Source: JAKJGV01 sp964617565
GTDB taxonomy: Bacteria > Verrucomicrobiota > Kiritimatiellia > CAIQIC01 > JAGNIJ01
NCBI GenBank assembly: GCA_964617565.1
Contig: CAZTYH010000014.1
Span: forward strand, 1 to 51,931
Length of the DNA: 51,931 bases
Reading direction: 5' to 3'
Shown here piece after piece: positions 7,802 through 16,393 of the stretch (its first letter is position 1; every line of letters begins with the position of its first letter). Position numbers and translations under genes: made by a program. Below the pieces are notes generated by a model that was not told the origin of the DNA, did no database searches, and saw only the letters and a program-made list of their open reading frames with translations.

Positions 7802-9136
7802 TCAACCCGCGCCGCGTTTGTCCACCACGCGCCTCGCCTTTCCTTCCGAGCGCTCCAAACCCTTCGGTTCAACGAGCTTCACGAGCGGACGAATGCCCAG
7901 TGTGTTCTCCAGTTTCCGCTCCAGCGTCCGCTCCATCTCGTGCAGCTTCTTCATCTCATCGAAGAAGAACTCCTCCGACACTTCCACGTGCACCTCGAGA
8001 CGGTCGAGCGCGCCGCAGCGTTCCAGCACGAGCTGGTAATGAGGCAGCGTACCCTTCACCTCCAGCAGCACTTCCTCCACCTGCGACGGAAACACGTTCA
8101 CGCCGCGGATGATCAGCATGTCGTCCGAACGCCCGCTGACTTTCGACATCCGCGCGCTCGTACGCCCGCAGGGACAAGGCTCCGTCCGGAGCGTGCATAT
8201 ATCGCGCGTGCGATAGCGGATAAGCGGAATCGCTTCTTTTGTCAATGTCGTCAACACCAGCTCCCCGCCACGGCCCGGATCGTCAACCGGCTCGCAGGTC
8301 TTCGGATCAATCAGCTCGGGATAAAAATGATCTTCAAAAATGTGCATCCCATCCTGGTAAACACATTCCCCGGAAACGCCCGGGCCGATAATTTCGCTGA
8401 GCCCGTAGTTATCCGTCGCAAAGACGCCGAGGTTCGCCTGGATTTCGCGCCGCATCTGCTCGGTCCAGAACTCGCCGCCAAAATAGCCCAGGCGCAGTTT
8501 CAGCGCATCCCGCGCGATGCCGGAATTCTGCATCACCTCCGCCAGGTAAACGGCGTAGGAGGGGGTGCAGACCAGCGCGGTAGAGCCGAAATCCTTCATG
8601 ATCATAATCTGGCGCTCGGTCCGCCCGGAGGAAACGGGAATGACCGCCGCGCCAACCCGCTCCGCCCCGTAATGCAGGCCGAACCCGCCCGTGAAAAGCC
8701 CGTAGGAGAACGCGATATGCACCACGTCCTTCGAAGTCAATCCGCCGGCGACAAGGAAGCGGGCGACCAGGTTGGTCCATGTATCCATGTCCTTGCGCGT
8801 ATATCCGACCACCGTGGATTTTCCCGTGGTGCCGGAGGACGCATGGATACGCACGACCTTGTCGAGCGGCTCCGCGAAGGCCTCGTAGGGATAGCACAAG
8901 CGGAGGTCTTCCTTGGTCGTAAACGGGAGCTTCCGGACATCATCGAGCGATTTGATATCGGTGGGCCGCAGGCCGACAACCTGCATTTTCTGCCGGTAGT
9001 ACGGCACGTTCTTCCACAGCTTGCGCACCACCTTTTTCAGGCGTTCCAACTGGAGCTCGCGCAACGCGGAAACACGCATGCACTCGTGTTCCGGATCCCA
9101 GATGGCCGAAGCCGGACGTTCGACGGGCGCGGTCAC
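7802..9136 (-). CDS. paaK: Phenylacetate-CoA ligase family protein (second paralogue)
   Basis: 444 residues. An AMP-forming CoA ligase that activates arylacetates (phenylacetate, indoleacetate or hydroxyphenylacetate) to CoA thioesters, or runs in reverse. The adenylation signature HASSGTTGKSTVVGYTRKD is clear. GLSEIIGPGVSGEC, LIRYRTRDIC, CPCGRTSARMSKVSGRSDD and IRGVNVFPSQVEEVL follow in normal order. It starts at GTG with a GTGA overlap with the upstream ACT gene, and it ends 46 bases before iorA. It differs from its neighbour paralogue by an extra N-terminal stretch before IWDPEHECM, so substrate ranges may differ. Confidence 0.92.
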   Translation of the reverse strand: MTAPVERPASAIWDPEHECMRVSALRELQLERLKKVVRKLWKNVPYYRQKMQVVGLRPTDIKSLDDVRKLPFTTKEDLRLCYPYEAFAEPLDKVVRIHASSGTTGKSTVVGYTRKDMDTWTNLVARFLVAGGLTSKDVVHIAFSYGLFTGGFGLHYGAERVGAAVIPVSSGRTERQIMIMKDFGSTALVCTPSYAVYLAEVMQNSGIARDALKLRLGYFGGEFWTEQMRREIQANLGVFATDNYGLSEIIGPGVSGECVYQDGMHIFEDHFYPELIDPKTCEPVDDPGRGGELVLTTLTKEAIPLIRYRTRDICTLRTEPCPCGRTSARMSKVSGRSDDMLIIRGVNVFPSQVEEVLLEVKGTLPHYQLVLERCGALDRLEVHVEVSEEFFFDEMKKLHEMERTLERKLENTLGIRPLVKLVEPKGLERSEGKARRVVDKRGAG

Positions 9137-9564
9137 AGCGTGTACACCGTCTCGGCGGGCAGCACGGATATGCCGGCTTTCGCCAACACCTTCAGCGCGG
9201 CCTCTGCATCCTCAAAACGGAAAATAACAACCGCCTTGTCTGTCGCTTTCTCCACGAACGCGTACATGTACTCCACGTTCACCCCTGAGGCGCTCAGTGG
9301 ATCCAGCACGCTGGCAAGTCCGCCCGGCTTGTCCGGCACTTCCACCGCGACGACTTCGGTCACGGAGACCGTGTGGTTGGACCCGCGCAACGTGGAAATA
9401 GCTTTCTCCACGTCGTTGACGATCAGGCGCAGAATGCCGAAATCCGACGTGTCCGCGAGCGACAAAGCCCGGATGTTCACCTTCGCCTCGCCGAGCAGCC
9501 GCACGACTTCCGCGAGCCGGCCCGCGCGGTTTTCCATGAAAATAGACAGTTGCTTGACCTTCAT
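9133..9564 (-). CDS. Tandem ACT-domain regulatory protein
   Basis: 143 residues made of two ACT domains: MKVKQLSIFMENRAGRLAEV starts the first and VAVEVPDKPGGLASVLDPL the second. ACT domains bind small ligands, most often amino acids. Placed between two phenylacetate-CoA ligases, it may sense an aromatic amino acid and control the ligases or pathway, which is inference. GGAG lies eight bases before the ATG. It overlaps the next gene by four bases (GTGA). No enzyme or DNA-binding domain is attached. Confidence 0.88.
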   Translation of the reverse strand: MKVKQLSIFMENRAGRLAEVVRLLGEAKVNIRALSLADTSDFGILRLIVNDVEKAISTLRGSNHTVSVTEVVAVEVPDKPGGLASVLDPLSASGVNVEYMYAFVEKATDKAVVIFRFEDAEAALKVLAKAGISVLPAETVYTL

Positions 9565-9581
9565 TTCATTCGCTCCTTCCG

Positions 9582-10883
9582 CTACTTGATATCTCTCACG
9601 TCAATGACGCGCTTCGCCTTGCCGAGTCCGCGTTCGATCGTGCGCGGCTCGACCAGCGTGATCTTCGCCGTGATGCCCAGAGCGCTGCGCACCTCGTCGA
9701 AGATGCGCTTCTGCAGCGCTTCGAGCTTCTTGATCTCGTCGGAGAACAGCGATTCGGAAACCTCGACCTTGATTTCCAGCTCGTCCAGCGCGCCGGTCTT
9801 GTCCACGACAATGACATAATGCGGCTCGACACCTTCGACCTCCATCAGCAGGTGTTCGATCTGCGACGGGAAGACGTTCACGCCGCGAATGATCAGCATG
9901 TCGTCGGTGCGCCCGGTCACGCGCTGCATGCGGCGGCTCGTGCGGCCGCAGGGGCACGCGTCCTCGTACAGCACCGAGATGTCGCGCGTCCGGTACCTCA
10001 ACAGCGGGGTCGCCCGTTTCGTGAGGCACGTGAAAACCAGTTCGCCCTTCTCGCCCGGCCCCAGCGCCTTGCCCGTTTCAGGGTCTATGATTTCCGGATA
10101 GTAGTGATCTTCAAAAACGTGCAGGCCGTTCTGCTCCAGGCACTCGCTCGCAACACCCGGACCGATGACTTCGCTCAAGCCGTAGATATCAATCGCCTTC
10201 AGCGGCATGCGCTGCTCGATCTGCCTGCGCATGGCTTCCGTCCACGGCTCCGCCCCGAAATAGCCGACGCGCAGCTTGAGCTTCCTGAGGTCAATGCCTT
10301 CCGCGTCCGCTTCCTCCGCGACCTGAAGCGAGTAGGATGGCGTGCAGCACAAAAGGGTTGTCCCGAAATCCTCCATGAGCATGAGCTGCTTCTTCGTGTT
10401 GCCGCCCGACATCGGCACAACCGTCGCGCCCAGCCGCTCGCCGCCGTAGTGCATGCCCAGCCCGCCGGTGAACAGGCCGTAGCCATACGCCACCTGCACC
10501 ACGTCCTCGGCTGTGCCGCCGCCGCACCCCAGCGTGCGGGCGCAGGTGTCGGCCCAGATTCCGACGTCTTCTTTCGTATAGCCGACCACCGTGGGCTTGC
10601 CGGTGGTGCCCGAGGAAGCGTGTACGCGAACGATCTCTCGCATCGGAACGGCGAAAAGGCCGAAAGGATAGTTCTGCCGGAAATCATCCTTCATCGTGAA
10701 CGGCAGCTTTTCAATGTCGTTCAGAGACCGGATGTCTTCGGGTTTCACCCCGTGCTCGTCGAGCTTGCGGCGGTAGAAAGGAACGTTGTCATACGCGCGC
10801 CGCACCGCGTCCTTTAACCGTTCGCCCTGTATGCGACGCAATTCGCCGCGGTCCATGCACTCCATCTTTTTGTCGAAGATCAT
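9582..10883 (-). CDS. paaK: Phenylacetate-CoA ligase family protein (first gene of the operon)
   Basis: 433 residues from the chosen ATG. The start IFDKKMECMDRGEL resembles the usual PaaK opening; an in-frame ATG at 10898 is possible. The core motifs are HASSGTTGKPTVVGYTKED, YGLSEVIGPGVASEC, LLRYRTRDIS, CPCGRTSRRMQRVTGRTDD and RGVNVFPSQIEHLL. This is the first gene of a six-gene minus-strand operon. The paired ligase and 2-oxoacid:ferredoxin oxidoreductase allow arylacetate plus CoA plus ATP to become arylpyruvate using reduced ferredoxin (aromatic amino-acid synthesis by arylacetate salvage), or the reverse during aromatic amino-acid fermentation. Confidence 0.92.
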   Translation of the reverse strand: MIFDKKMECMDRGELRRIQGERLKDAVRRAYDNVPFYRRKLDEHGVKPEDIRSLNDIEKLPFTMKDDFRQNYPFGLFAVPMREIVRVHASSGTTGKPTVVGYTKEDVGIWADTCARTLGCGGGTAEDVVQVAYGYGLFTGGLGMHYGGERLGATVVPMSGGNTKKQLMLMEDFGTTLLCCTPSYSLQVAEEADAEGIDLRKLKLRVGYFGAEPWTEAMRRQIEQRMPLKAIDIYGLSEVIGPGVASECLEQNGLHVFEDHYYPEIIDPETGKALGPGEKGELVFTCLTKRATPLLRYRTRDISVLYEDACPCGRTSRRMQRVTGRTDDMLIIRGVNVFPSQIEHLLMEVEGVEPHYVIVVDKTGALDELEIKVEVSESLFSDEIKKLEALQKRIFDEVRSALGITAKITLVEPRTIERGLGKAKRVIDVRDIK

Positions 10884-11077
10884 GCTCGCACCCCACATTT
10901 TTCTTTCCGGCGACGTTAGCAAAATACAGCCTTAACCGCAACCGAAGATGACGCCGGCCGTCCATCCGCGCTCGCACATGTCAGCCGACGCGAACCCGCC
11001 TCGCTTCGTGGGATGTGAGTTTGGAAATTGCGATACCGCCCCGCGCAAATGGACCCGGAAGGACCAGCGATCCGGCC

Positions 11078-11734
11078 CTATGGTTTTGCAGCGCAATCGT
11101 CTCTTCTGGAGATTGCGGCAATCCCCCAGTCAGCCCCTTCGGTACAGTACATGATCTTCTCGTACAAATTCTCGTCAATGGCTTCATACAGAGCCACCGG
11201 ACCCGGATGCACATTCGTGTCGTGAAGCATTACGACTCCGTGCGCCGAGAGACGCTCCGTGTAGCCCCAGTCGCGCACGCACTGATTCACCGAGTGCCAT
11301 CCGTCAATGAACAGAAAATCAATTTTGTGCACCCCCAGCCGATCCATCAATGCGAAGACCGCCCGATGATCCGACGAATCCCCCTTCACCGTGAACACCC
11401 TCCGTACGGGATCATCGAGGTGGCTCTTGTCTTCCAGATCAACGCCGATATACACGGCATCCGCACGCTTGTGCCGCAACAGGATGCCGGTAGAAGATTC
11501 GGGCAGAGGATTCCGTTGTACGCCGATCTCAACAACACACCCTACGCACGGCATCCGAAGCAGATGATGGCGCAACCATCGCTGGTTCTCTTCCGAAAAT
11601 TCCCGGGGCACCGGCCGGTAGAACTCGCTGTAGAAATCAACGTCGTCGCTATGCCCGGGCTCGATGCTTGGGCGATACTTAAGGCCCGCGATCTTTTCGG
11701 GAAGCTGCCTGATCGTATACATGGACTGCTCCAT
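11078..11734 (-). CDS. Class I SAM-dependent methyltransferase-like protein (Methyltransf_24 type)
   Basis: 218 residues. VVEIGVQRNPLPESSTG resembles the glycine-rich SAM-binding motif region. IDFLFIDGWHSVNQCVRDW followed by GVVMLHDTNVHPG is the characteristic acidic segment and LHD motif of Methyltransf_24 and related cephalosporin-hydroxylase-like methyltransferases. The substrate is unknown. The ATG overlaps the stop of the GH31 gene (TGATG), implying translational coupling. It may modify a sugar or glycoside handled by the GH31 enzyme, but nothing in the sequence proves it. About 190 bases with no supported gene separate its end from the paaK operon. Confidence 0.75.
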   Translation of the reverse strand: MEQSMYTIRQLPEKIAGLKYRPSIEPGHSDDVDFYSEFYRPVPREFSEENQRWLRHHLLRMPCVGCVVEIGVQRNPLPESSTGILLRHKRADAVYIGVDLEDKSHLDDPVRRVFTVKGDSSDHRAVFALMDRLGVHKIDFLFIDGWHSVNQCVRDWGYTERLSAHGVVMLHDTNVHPGPVALYEAIDENLYEKIMYCTEGADWGIAAISRRDDCAAKP

Positions 11735-13809
11735 CAACGTGGCGCAAAGCGGATGCCGAAGTCAGCGCGCGCCTCGGTGCTCGCACGGCCTGCTTCTATT
11801 TCCACAATCACGCCCTCGTTCGAGGCAGGACCGGAACCCGGCCCCGCAAAAACCGTCGCCCTTCCCTGCTGCACACCCGGCGCTATCACGCGCGCGCGTT
11901 CGGGCGACAGTGTCGAGCCGTTGAGCGTCACTTCGCCCACCTTCACCCCCGCGGGCAGATGAAACCGGACAACCCACTCGCGCTCCTTCGCGCGGCGCCC
12001 GGTATTTGTCGCCGACGGGCTGATCGAGAACTTCAGGTCCAAGCCATTCCGCTCCATGACCAGGTCCGTCAACCCGTATTTCCCTGCGAGATACTCGACG
12101 CTTTCGCCGTCGTCTTCATACAGCAACCGGCGCGACACACCGTCGGCCTTCGGCACGAAAACATCCGCCGTGATCCGGCTCCAATCCGACTCCGCCGTAC
12201 TCAGGGAATCCGGGATCGTGAGCACGATACCCCCGCCGCGCGCGAAAATCGGCATGCGGTCCAGCGGGCAAGACACCTCGACCGTCGCCGGCCCACCATG
12301 CGTCTCGCCGGTCCACACATCGGTCCACTCTCCTTCGGGAATCCAGACCTTCCGGTTCGCCACGCGCTTGTCGTCGCCCTTTGCGATGATTGGCGCGACA
12401 AGCAGGTCGTCGCCGAACAGGTACTGCGTCGGGTCCGCCGCCTCCTTATGGCGCGGCCACTCGATGTCGCAGCGCCGCAGGATCGGCTGCCCGTCGCGAT
12501 GCGCCAGGAACGCCGCCGTGTACAACGTCGGCAACAGCCGCTGCCGCAGGCGGAAGTAATCGCCTGCGATCCGTTCAACGTCGGCCCCATAGGCCCACGG
12601 GTAGCGATGCACCTGCGTCGTGCAATGAATGCGCGCAATCGGACTGAATGCGCCGAATTGCATGAACCGGAGATACAGTTCCGCGTCCGGCTGCTCGTGA
12701 TGCCCCCCGAGGTCCTCGTTCACATACGGCAACAGCATGACCACCCCGGCGTTCACGCCGTTCTCCACGCCCCATCGCAGGTAATCCCACTTCGCGACCG
12801 TGTCGCCGGTCCACCACACGGGATACCGGTGCGCTGCCGGATGACTCGGCGCATCCATGCGGCCGTGGTTGATGCCGTCCACGTTCGACATGATGAGCGG
12901 GCGCTTGCCAGGCCGGTTCGCCTGCGTGATGTCGTGGTAGAGGCGCATGCCCCACACTTCCTTGTTGAGCCCCTCGGCGGGCGACTGCAGGTGCGTGTGC
13001 CAGTTGCGATCGAACCACCACACGTCCGCGCCGAGATCGAGCAGCGATTCCAATCCCTCGCGCCGGTACTCCAATTCTTCCGGAGAAAGCGCGTGCGGAC
13101 CAACCGGTTCCGGATGGTCGTTCAACATCACGCGCACGTTTTTCTCGTGAGCCCGCGCGAAGAATCGCCGCATATCGGGGAAGAGGTCCGTGTTGATCCC
13201 GTAGCCGTGCGACGCGCCGACCCGCCAGTCGGTATCCACCACGAACACGTCCAGTGGAATNNNNNNNNNNNNNNNNNNNNNNNNNNNNNNNNNNNNNNNN
13301 NNNNNNNNNNNNNNNNNNNNNNNNNNNNNNNNNNNNNNNNNNNNNNNNNNNNNNNNNNNNGGCAGAGCACCCCACGCGGGCGGCACGACGCGCGGCGCGT
13401 CGGCCAGGATCCAGACATCGGGCAGTTTTGACGGCGATGGGAGGTATGCATTATGCAAATCGCGCGCGCCCACCTTGTGAATGATCTTCCCCTTGTCATT
13501 CTCAATTGTCACATTGGTGAACGATCCGGCGCACGGAGCGACCATCCGATAACCATCCAAGCGCACGACGATTTCACCATCCGCCTCCACCACCTCCGGC
13601 CGTTCGCCCCACGGCGTACGGTCCACAATCGTAAACGTCGGACGTTCCTCGAATCCCTTCGGACCGGCCTGCTCTATCCTGACCACATAAGGCCCGAGCG
13701 ACTGGATTCTCAGTTTTTGCGCATCAACATCGGCAGCGGTTTTTTGAGCGGGCGAGGCGGCAAGAGTCATGACAATCATCAAGCCTTTCATTGAAAGGGT
13801 TGTTTGCAT
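11734..13809 (-). CDS. Glycoside hydrolase family 31 (alpha-glucosidase/xylosidase-like), secreted, internal gap
   Basis: An N-terminal hydrophobic segment (MKGLMIVMTLAASPAQ) suggests export. An N-terminal beta-sandwich comes before the gap. The catalytic barrel has IPLDVFVVDTDWRVG, the nucleophile region LGADVWWFDRNWHTHL (Asp in WFD) and the acid/base region PVWWTGDTVAKWDYLR (WTGD). The C-terminal beta domains include LPTLYTAAFLAHRDGQPIL, DDLLVAPII and the FARGGGIV region. The family cleaves alpha-linked glucosides or xylosides; the WWFD nucleophile segment is unlike the usual WxDMNE of starch enzymes. The gap at 13261-13360 hides roughly 90 residues by family comparison. Divergent from the AraC gene, which probably controls it. 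Confidence 0.88.
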   Translation of the reverse strand: MQTTLSMKGLMIVMTLAASPAQKTAADVDAQKLRIQSLGPYVVRIEQAGPKGFEERPTFTIVDRTPWGERPEVVEADGEIVVRLDGYRMVAPCAGSFTNVTIENDKGKIIHKVGARDLHNAYLPSPSKLPDVWILADAPRVVPPAWGALXXXXXXXXXXXXXXXXXXXXXXXXXXXXXXXXXXIPLDVFVVDTDWRVGASHGYGINTDLFPDMRRFFARAHEKNVRVMLNDHPEPVGPHALSPEELEYRREGLESLLDLGADVWWFDRNWHTHLQSPAEGLNKEVWGMRLYHDITQANRPGKRPLIMSNVDGINHGRMDAPSHPAAHRYPVWWTGDTVAKWDYLRWGVENGVNAGVVMLLPYVNEDLGGHHEQPDAELYLRFMQFGAFSPIARIHCTTQVHRYPWAYGADVERIAGDYFRLRQRLLPTLYTAAFLAHRDGQPILRRCDIEWPRHKEAADPTQYLFGDDLLVAPIIAKGDDKRVANRKVWIPEGEWTDVWTGETHGGPATVEVSCPLDRMPIFARGGGIVLTIPDSLSTAESDWSRITADVFVPKADGVSRRLLYEDDGESVEYLAGKYGLTDLVMERNGLDLKFSISPSATNTGRRAKEREWVVRFHLPAGVKVGEVTLNGSTLSPERARVIAPGVQQGRATVFAGPGSGPASNEGVIVEIEAGRASTEARADFGIRFAPR
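13261..13360. other. Assembly gap, true missing sequence
   Basis: 100 N with no shared flanking sequence. It lies inside the GH31 gene between PPAWGAL and IPLDVFV. GH31 proteins normally have about 80-100 residues here, so the placeholder is probably shorter than the real gap. Confidence 0.8.
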
Positions 13810-13882
13810 TGCGTGCGATGATCCCACGCATCCACCGGAAATGTCTTTGCAGCGCATGGGGCATTAGTTATCATTTATTGCG

Positions 13883-14692
13883 ATGCAGGATAATCTTTCA
13901 CCGTTCGAGCCGCGGCCGGGATTTGGAGGCGTGGTAGTGCGGGTTGCCGACAAGCGGTGGTATTTGCGGCATTGGCATAGCCATGCGGCGACGGAGATGA
14001 ACCTTGTTGTCCGCGGCACCGGCACGATCCTGCTCGAGACAAGGCGCTACCCGCTTTTGCCCGGGCACATAGTCTGGCTCTGGCCCGGCGAGCGCCACAT
14101 ACCGTCGAACTGGTCCGACGATCTCATCGTATGGATCATCGAATGGCAACCCGATTTCATGCCGCGCCTGATTCGTCCGCGCAGCCCGGACCCCGCTCCT
14201 TTTTTCTGCCGTCGCGTGGAGAGCGGCGCGCTGCATCGGCTCGATGGATTCCTGGCCTCGCTCGCGGCGGTTACGGGGCGCGAAGCATTCCGTGCAGGCC
14301 TGCAATTCGCGTTCCTCGCGCTGTGGGAGGAATTCATGCGCGCCGCCCCCGTGAAGGAAACGCAAGGGTGGCACCCGCGGATCGAAAAAGTAATCGGCAT
14401 GCTCAGCGACCCACTGGCGCCGCAATCGCTGCGCGAGCTCGCGGCGGCCGCGGGACTCTCACCGTATCACCTCAGCGTGCTGTTCCGACGCCAGACCGGC
14501 ATGAGCCTCCCTGCTTACCGCAACCAGCTTCGCCTCAACCGCTTCTTCGCGCTCTATCGCGAACACCCTGAACTGGCCCTGCTCACGCTGGCGCTGGACG
14601 CCGGGTTCGGAAGCTACGCACAATTTTATCGGGTCTTCCGTTCATTCATGGGACGCACACCCGGCCGCTGGACGCATGCCATCCGTCCATAA
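13883..14692 (+). CDS. AraC-family transcriptional regulator
   Basis: 269 residues. An N-terminal cupin-like sensor (RHWHSHAATEMNLVVRGTG, then LLPGHIVWLWPGERH) is typical of sugar-sensing AraC regulators. The C-terminal double helix-turn-helix has LRELAAAAGLSPYHLSVLFR and LALDAGFGSYAQFYRVFRS, ending in FMGRTPGRW. The gene is divergent from GH31 with a 73-base intergenic region, so it probably activates the GH31-methyltransferase operon and perhaps the nearby symporter-porin operon. No ribosome-binding site is seen. A TTGCAG/TATCAT pair with a 16-base spacer ends eight bases before the ATG, so the mRNA may be leaderless. Confidence 0.9.
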   Translation: MQDNLSPFEPRPGFGGVVVRVADKRWYLRHWHSHAATEMNLVVRGTGTILLETRRYPLLPGHIVWLWPGERHIPSNWSDDLIVWIIEWQPDFMPRLIRPRSPDPAPFFCRRVESGALHRLDGFLASLAAVTGREAFRAGLQFAFLALWEEFMRAAPVKETQGWHPRIEKVIGMLSDPLAPQSLRELAAAAGLSPYHLSVLFRRQTGMSLPAYRNQLRLNRFFALYREHPELALLTLALDAGFGSYAQFYRVFRSFMGRTPGRWTHAIRP

Positions 14693-14712
14693 CCTCTTGT
14701 TCAACACAAACA

Positions 14713-14744
14713 AAACCGGCCGGGGCGAAAACCCCGGCCGGTTT
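14713..14744. terminator. Bidirectional intrinsic terminator hairpin
   Basis: A perfect 13-base-pair stem (AAACCGGCCGGGG with CCCCGGCCGGTTT) and a six-base loop CGAAAA. A-rich sequence precedes it and TTT ends it, so it can work in both directions. It sits between the ends of the convergent AraC and porin genes. Confidence 0.88.
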
Positions 14745-14766
14745 CATAAACAACCGTTCCGCTCTC

Positions 14767-16335
14767 TTAGAATTCGTACATCAGCTGCCAGCGGGCAAAG
14801 TACGCGGTATCGTTCACGTTGTAGTAGTCGCCCGGTTCAAGCACTTCGAGCCACAGGTGTGCGCTGAGCTTGTCCTTGCTGGTAAGGATCTTCTGCCGGA
14901 TGTCGAATTCACCCTTGATCACGCCCAGCCAGCCGCGCTCGGCGCCGCCGCCCGGACCGTCCTTCTCGTTCGCGCGCAGATAAGCCACCATCGCGCTGGT
15001 CTTCAGCCACGAAAGCGGCTTCAGGGCGACACCGAGATTCGGCATCATCACGTTCGACCAGCGGCCCGCCGCTTCCGCATCCCACGAGTACACATACAAC
15101 TCGCTGTATTGCGGATAACGCGCCCAGAGCGGATTCCAGCCTTCATCCTTGTCCTTGGTCGAAGGATCGTCGCCCGACAGGTAATAGATGCCATAGGTCA
15201 CGACCGGCTTCATCTCGGTGAGAATCGGCGCATCGTAGCTCAACGAGGCATCAATCATATAGCCGCGCACATCGCTGTCTGCGCGCTCGCCGACCTGGTA
15301 GGCCAGCTCGATGTTGCCCTTGAGCCGCTCCGCAAGGATAGGCATCAGGCGAGTGCCGACCGTGCCGAGGTTCAAAGCGGGATTCTCGACCACGCCTCGG
15401 CTCGCGTCCAGCGTCTGCCAGTCGTTCGCCGGCGGCAACAGAGTGCCCTCGGCATCACGCCGCGCAGCCTGGTTCCACTGTCCTTCGCGCTTGTAGATCA
15501 AGTACGCTTCGAGCGGCATATCGCGGCAGCTCTTGTTCTTGATGTAGATGCCCGCGCCCTTCTCGGTCATGTCGTCGTTCGCGGAGGTGAAGCCGGTCAA
15601 ATCGCGATCCGCGGAATTGATCGCCAGTTGATCAATCGAGGGATTGTGAATGCCGAACACGTCCACCATCGTTTCAGGAGAAGCCCGGTAGGTCGCCTTG
15701 ATGGCGTTGAAGTAGATGGTTCGCGAGCCGTCCTTCGGCGTTCCTTCCAGGATCAGCTTGCCGGTTCCGTAAATCATATCCTGGCGGCCGATCGTTACAT
15801 CCAACCGGTCATCCAGCAGATTCTTCACCTGCAACGAAAGCGCATCGAACACGATTTCGTCCGGGAAATCATAATTCGAACGCTGCAGCGCCGGCGAAGC
15901 ATCGGGCTTATCCCATGCCCGGAATTCATTCACCGCGCGCACGCGCAAGGTGACATTCTGCATCGGATCCAGCTCACCCCAGAGGCGCGTGCGGAAACGG
16001 AAGAAATGATTTTCGCCGCCGCGCGTCACGCCGGGAGGATCGGCCTTGATCGGAATGTCGTCGAACCTGACTTCCCGAATCCGGATATCGCCGCCATACC
16101 GGACGGCCATTGCGCATTCGGACTTCGCTGCCGGCGCCGCTTTCGCGACCGCCTTATCAGCAGTCTTTTCGGCCTTGGCAGTCTTTTTTGCCGCCGGTTT
16201 CTCGACAGCCTTTTCAGCCGCTTTTTTCTTCGTCTTCGGCTCGGCCTTCTCGTCTTCAACCGGCCCACCGCCAGCAAACGACACTGCAACCGAAAGGGTC
16301 AACAGCGCCACAATCACTCTCGTCACCTTGCTCAT
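14767..16335 (-). CDS. Alginate-export-type outer-membrane beta-barrel porin
   Basis: 522 residues. A signal peptide (VTRVIVALLTLSVAVSFAGG) is followed by a striking Lys/Ala/Glu-rich linker of about 50 residues, then alternating beta-strand sequence ending in the aromatic terminus LMYEF. Motifs such as RFRTRLWGELDPMQNVTLR, VTIGRQDMIYGTGKLILEG and RTIYFNAIKATYR match the alginate_exp domain (AlgE-like barrel). The start is ATG 16335, with AGGAGG five bases upstream; 16338 is also in frame. It follows the symporter gene by about 60 bases, so the pair probably moves one solute (an organic acid, sugar or oligomer) across outer and inner membranes. Confidence 0.85.
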   Translation of the reverse strand: MSKVTRVIVALLTLSVAVSFAGGGPVEDEKAEPKTKKKAAEKAVEKPAAKKTAKAEKTADKAVAKAAPAAKSECAMAVRYGGDIRIREVRFDDIPIKADPPGVTRGGENHFFRFRTRLWGELDPMQNVTLRVRAVNEFRAWDKPDASPALQRSNYDFPDEIVFDALSLQVKNLLDDRLDVTIGRQDMIYGTGKLILEGTPKDGSRTIYFNAIKATYRASPETMVDVFGIHNPSIDQLAINSADRDLTGFTSANDDMTEKGAGIYIKNKSCRDMPLEAYLIYKREGQWNQAARRDAEGTLLPPANDWQTLDASRGVVENPALNLGTVGTRLMPILAERLKGNIELAYQVGERADSDVRGYMIDASLSYDAPILTEMKPVVTYGIYYLSGDDPSTKDKDEGWNPLWARYPQYSELYVYSWDAEAAGRWSNVMMPNLGVALKPLSWLKTSAMVAYLRANEKDGPGGGAERGWLGVIKGEFDIRQKILTSKDKLSAHLWLEVLEPGDYYNVNDTAYFARWQLMYEF

Positions 16336-16393
16336 CATGCCCTCCTTATTTAGGCATCCACTTACAACCCCGCCCGCGCACGGGCGAGGACGC

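Noticed and set aside
10948..11154. Small plus-strand open frame between the paaK operon and the methyltransferase gene
   Set aside because: No ribosome-binding site, composition typical of a shadow frame, and it overlaps the methyltransferase coding end.
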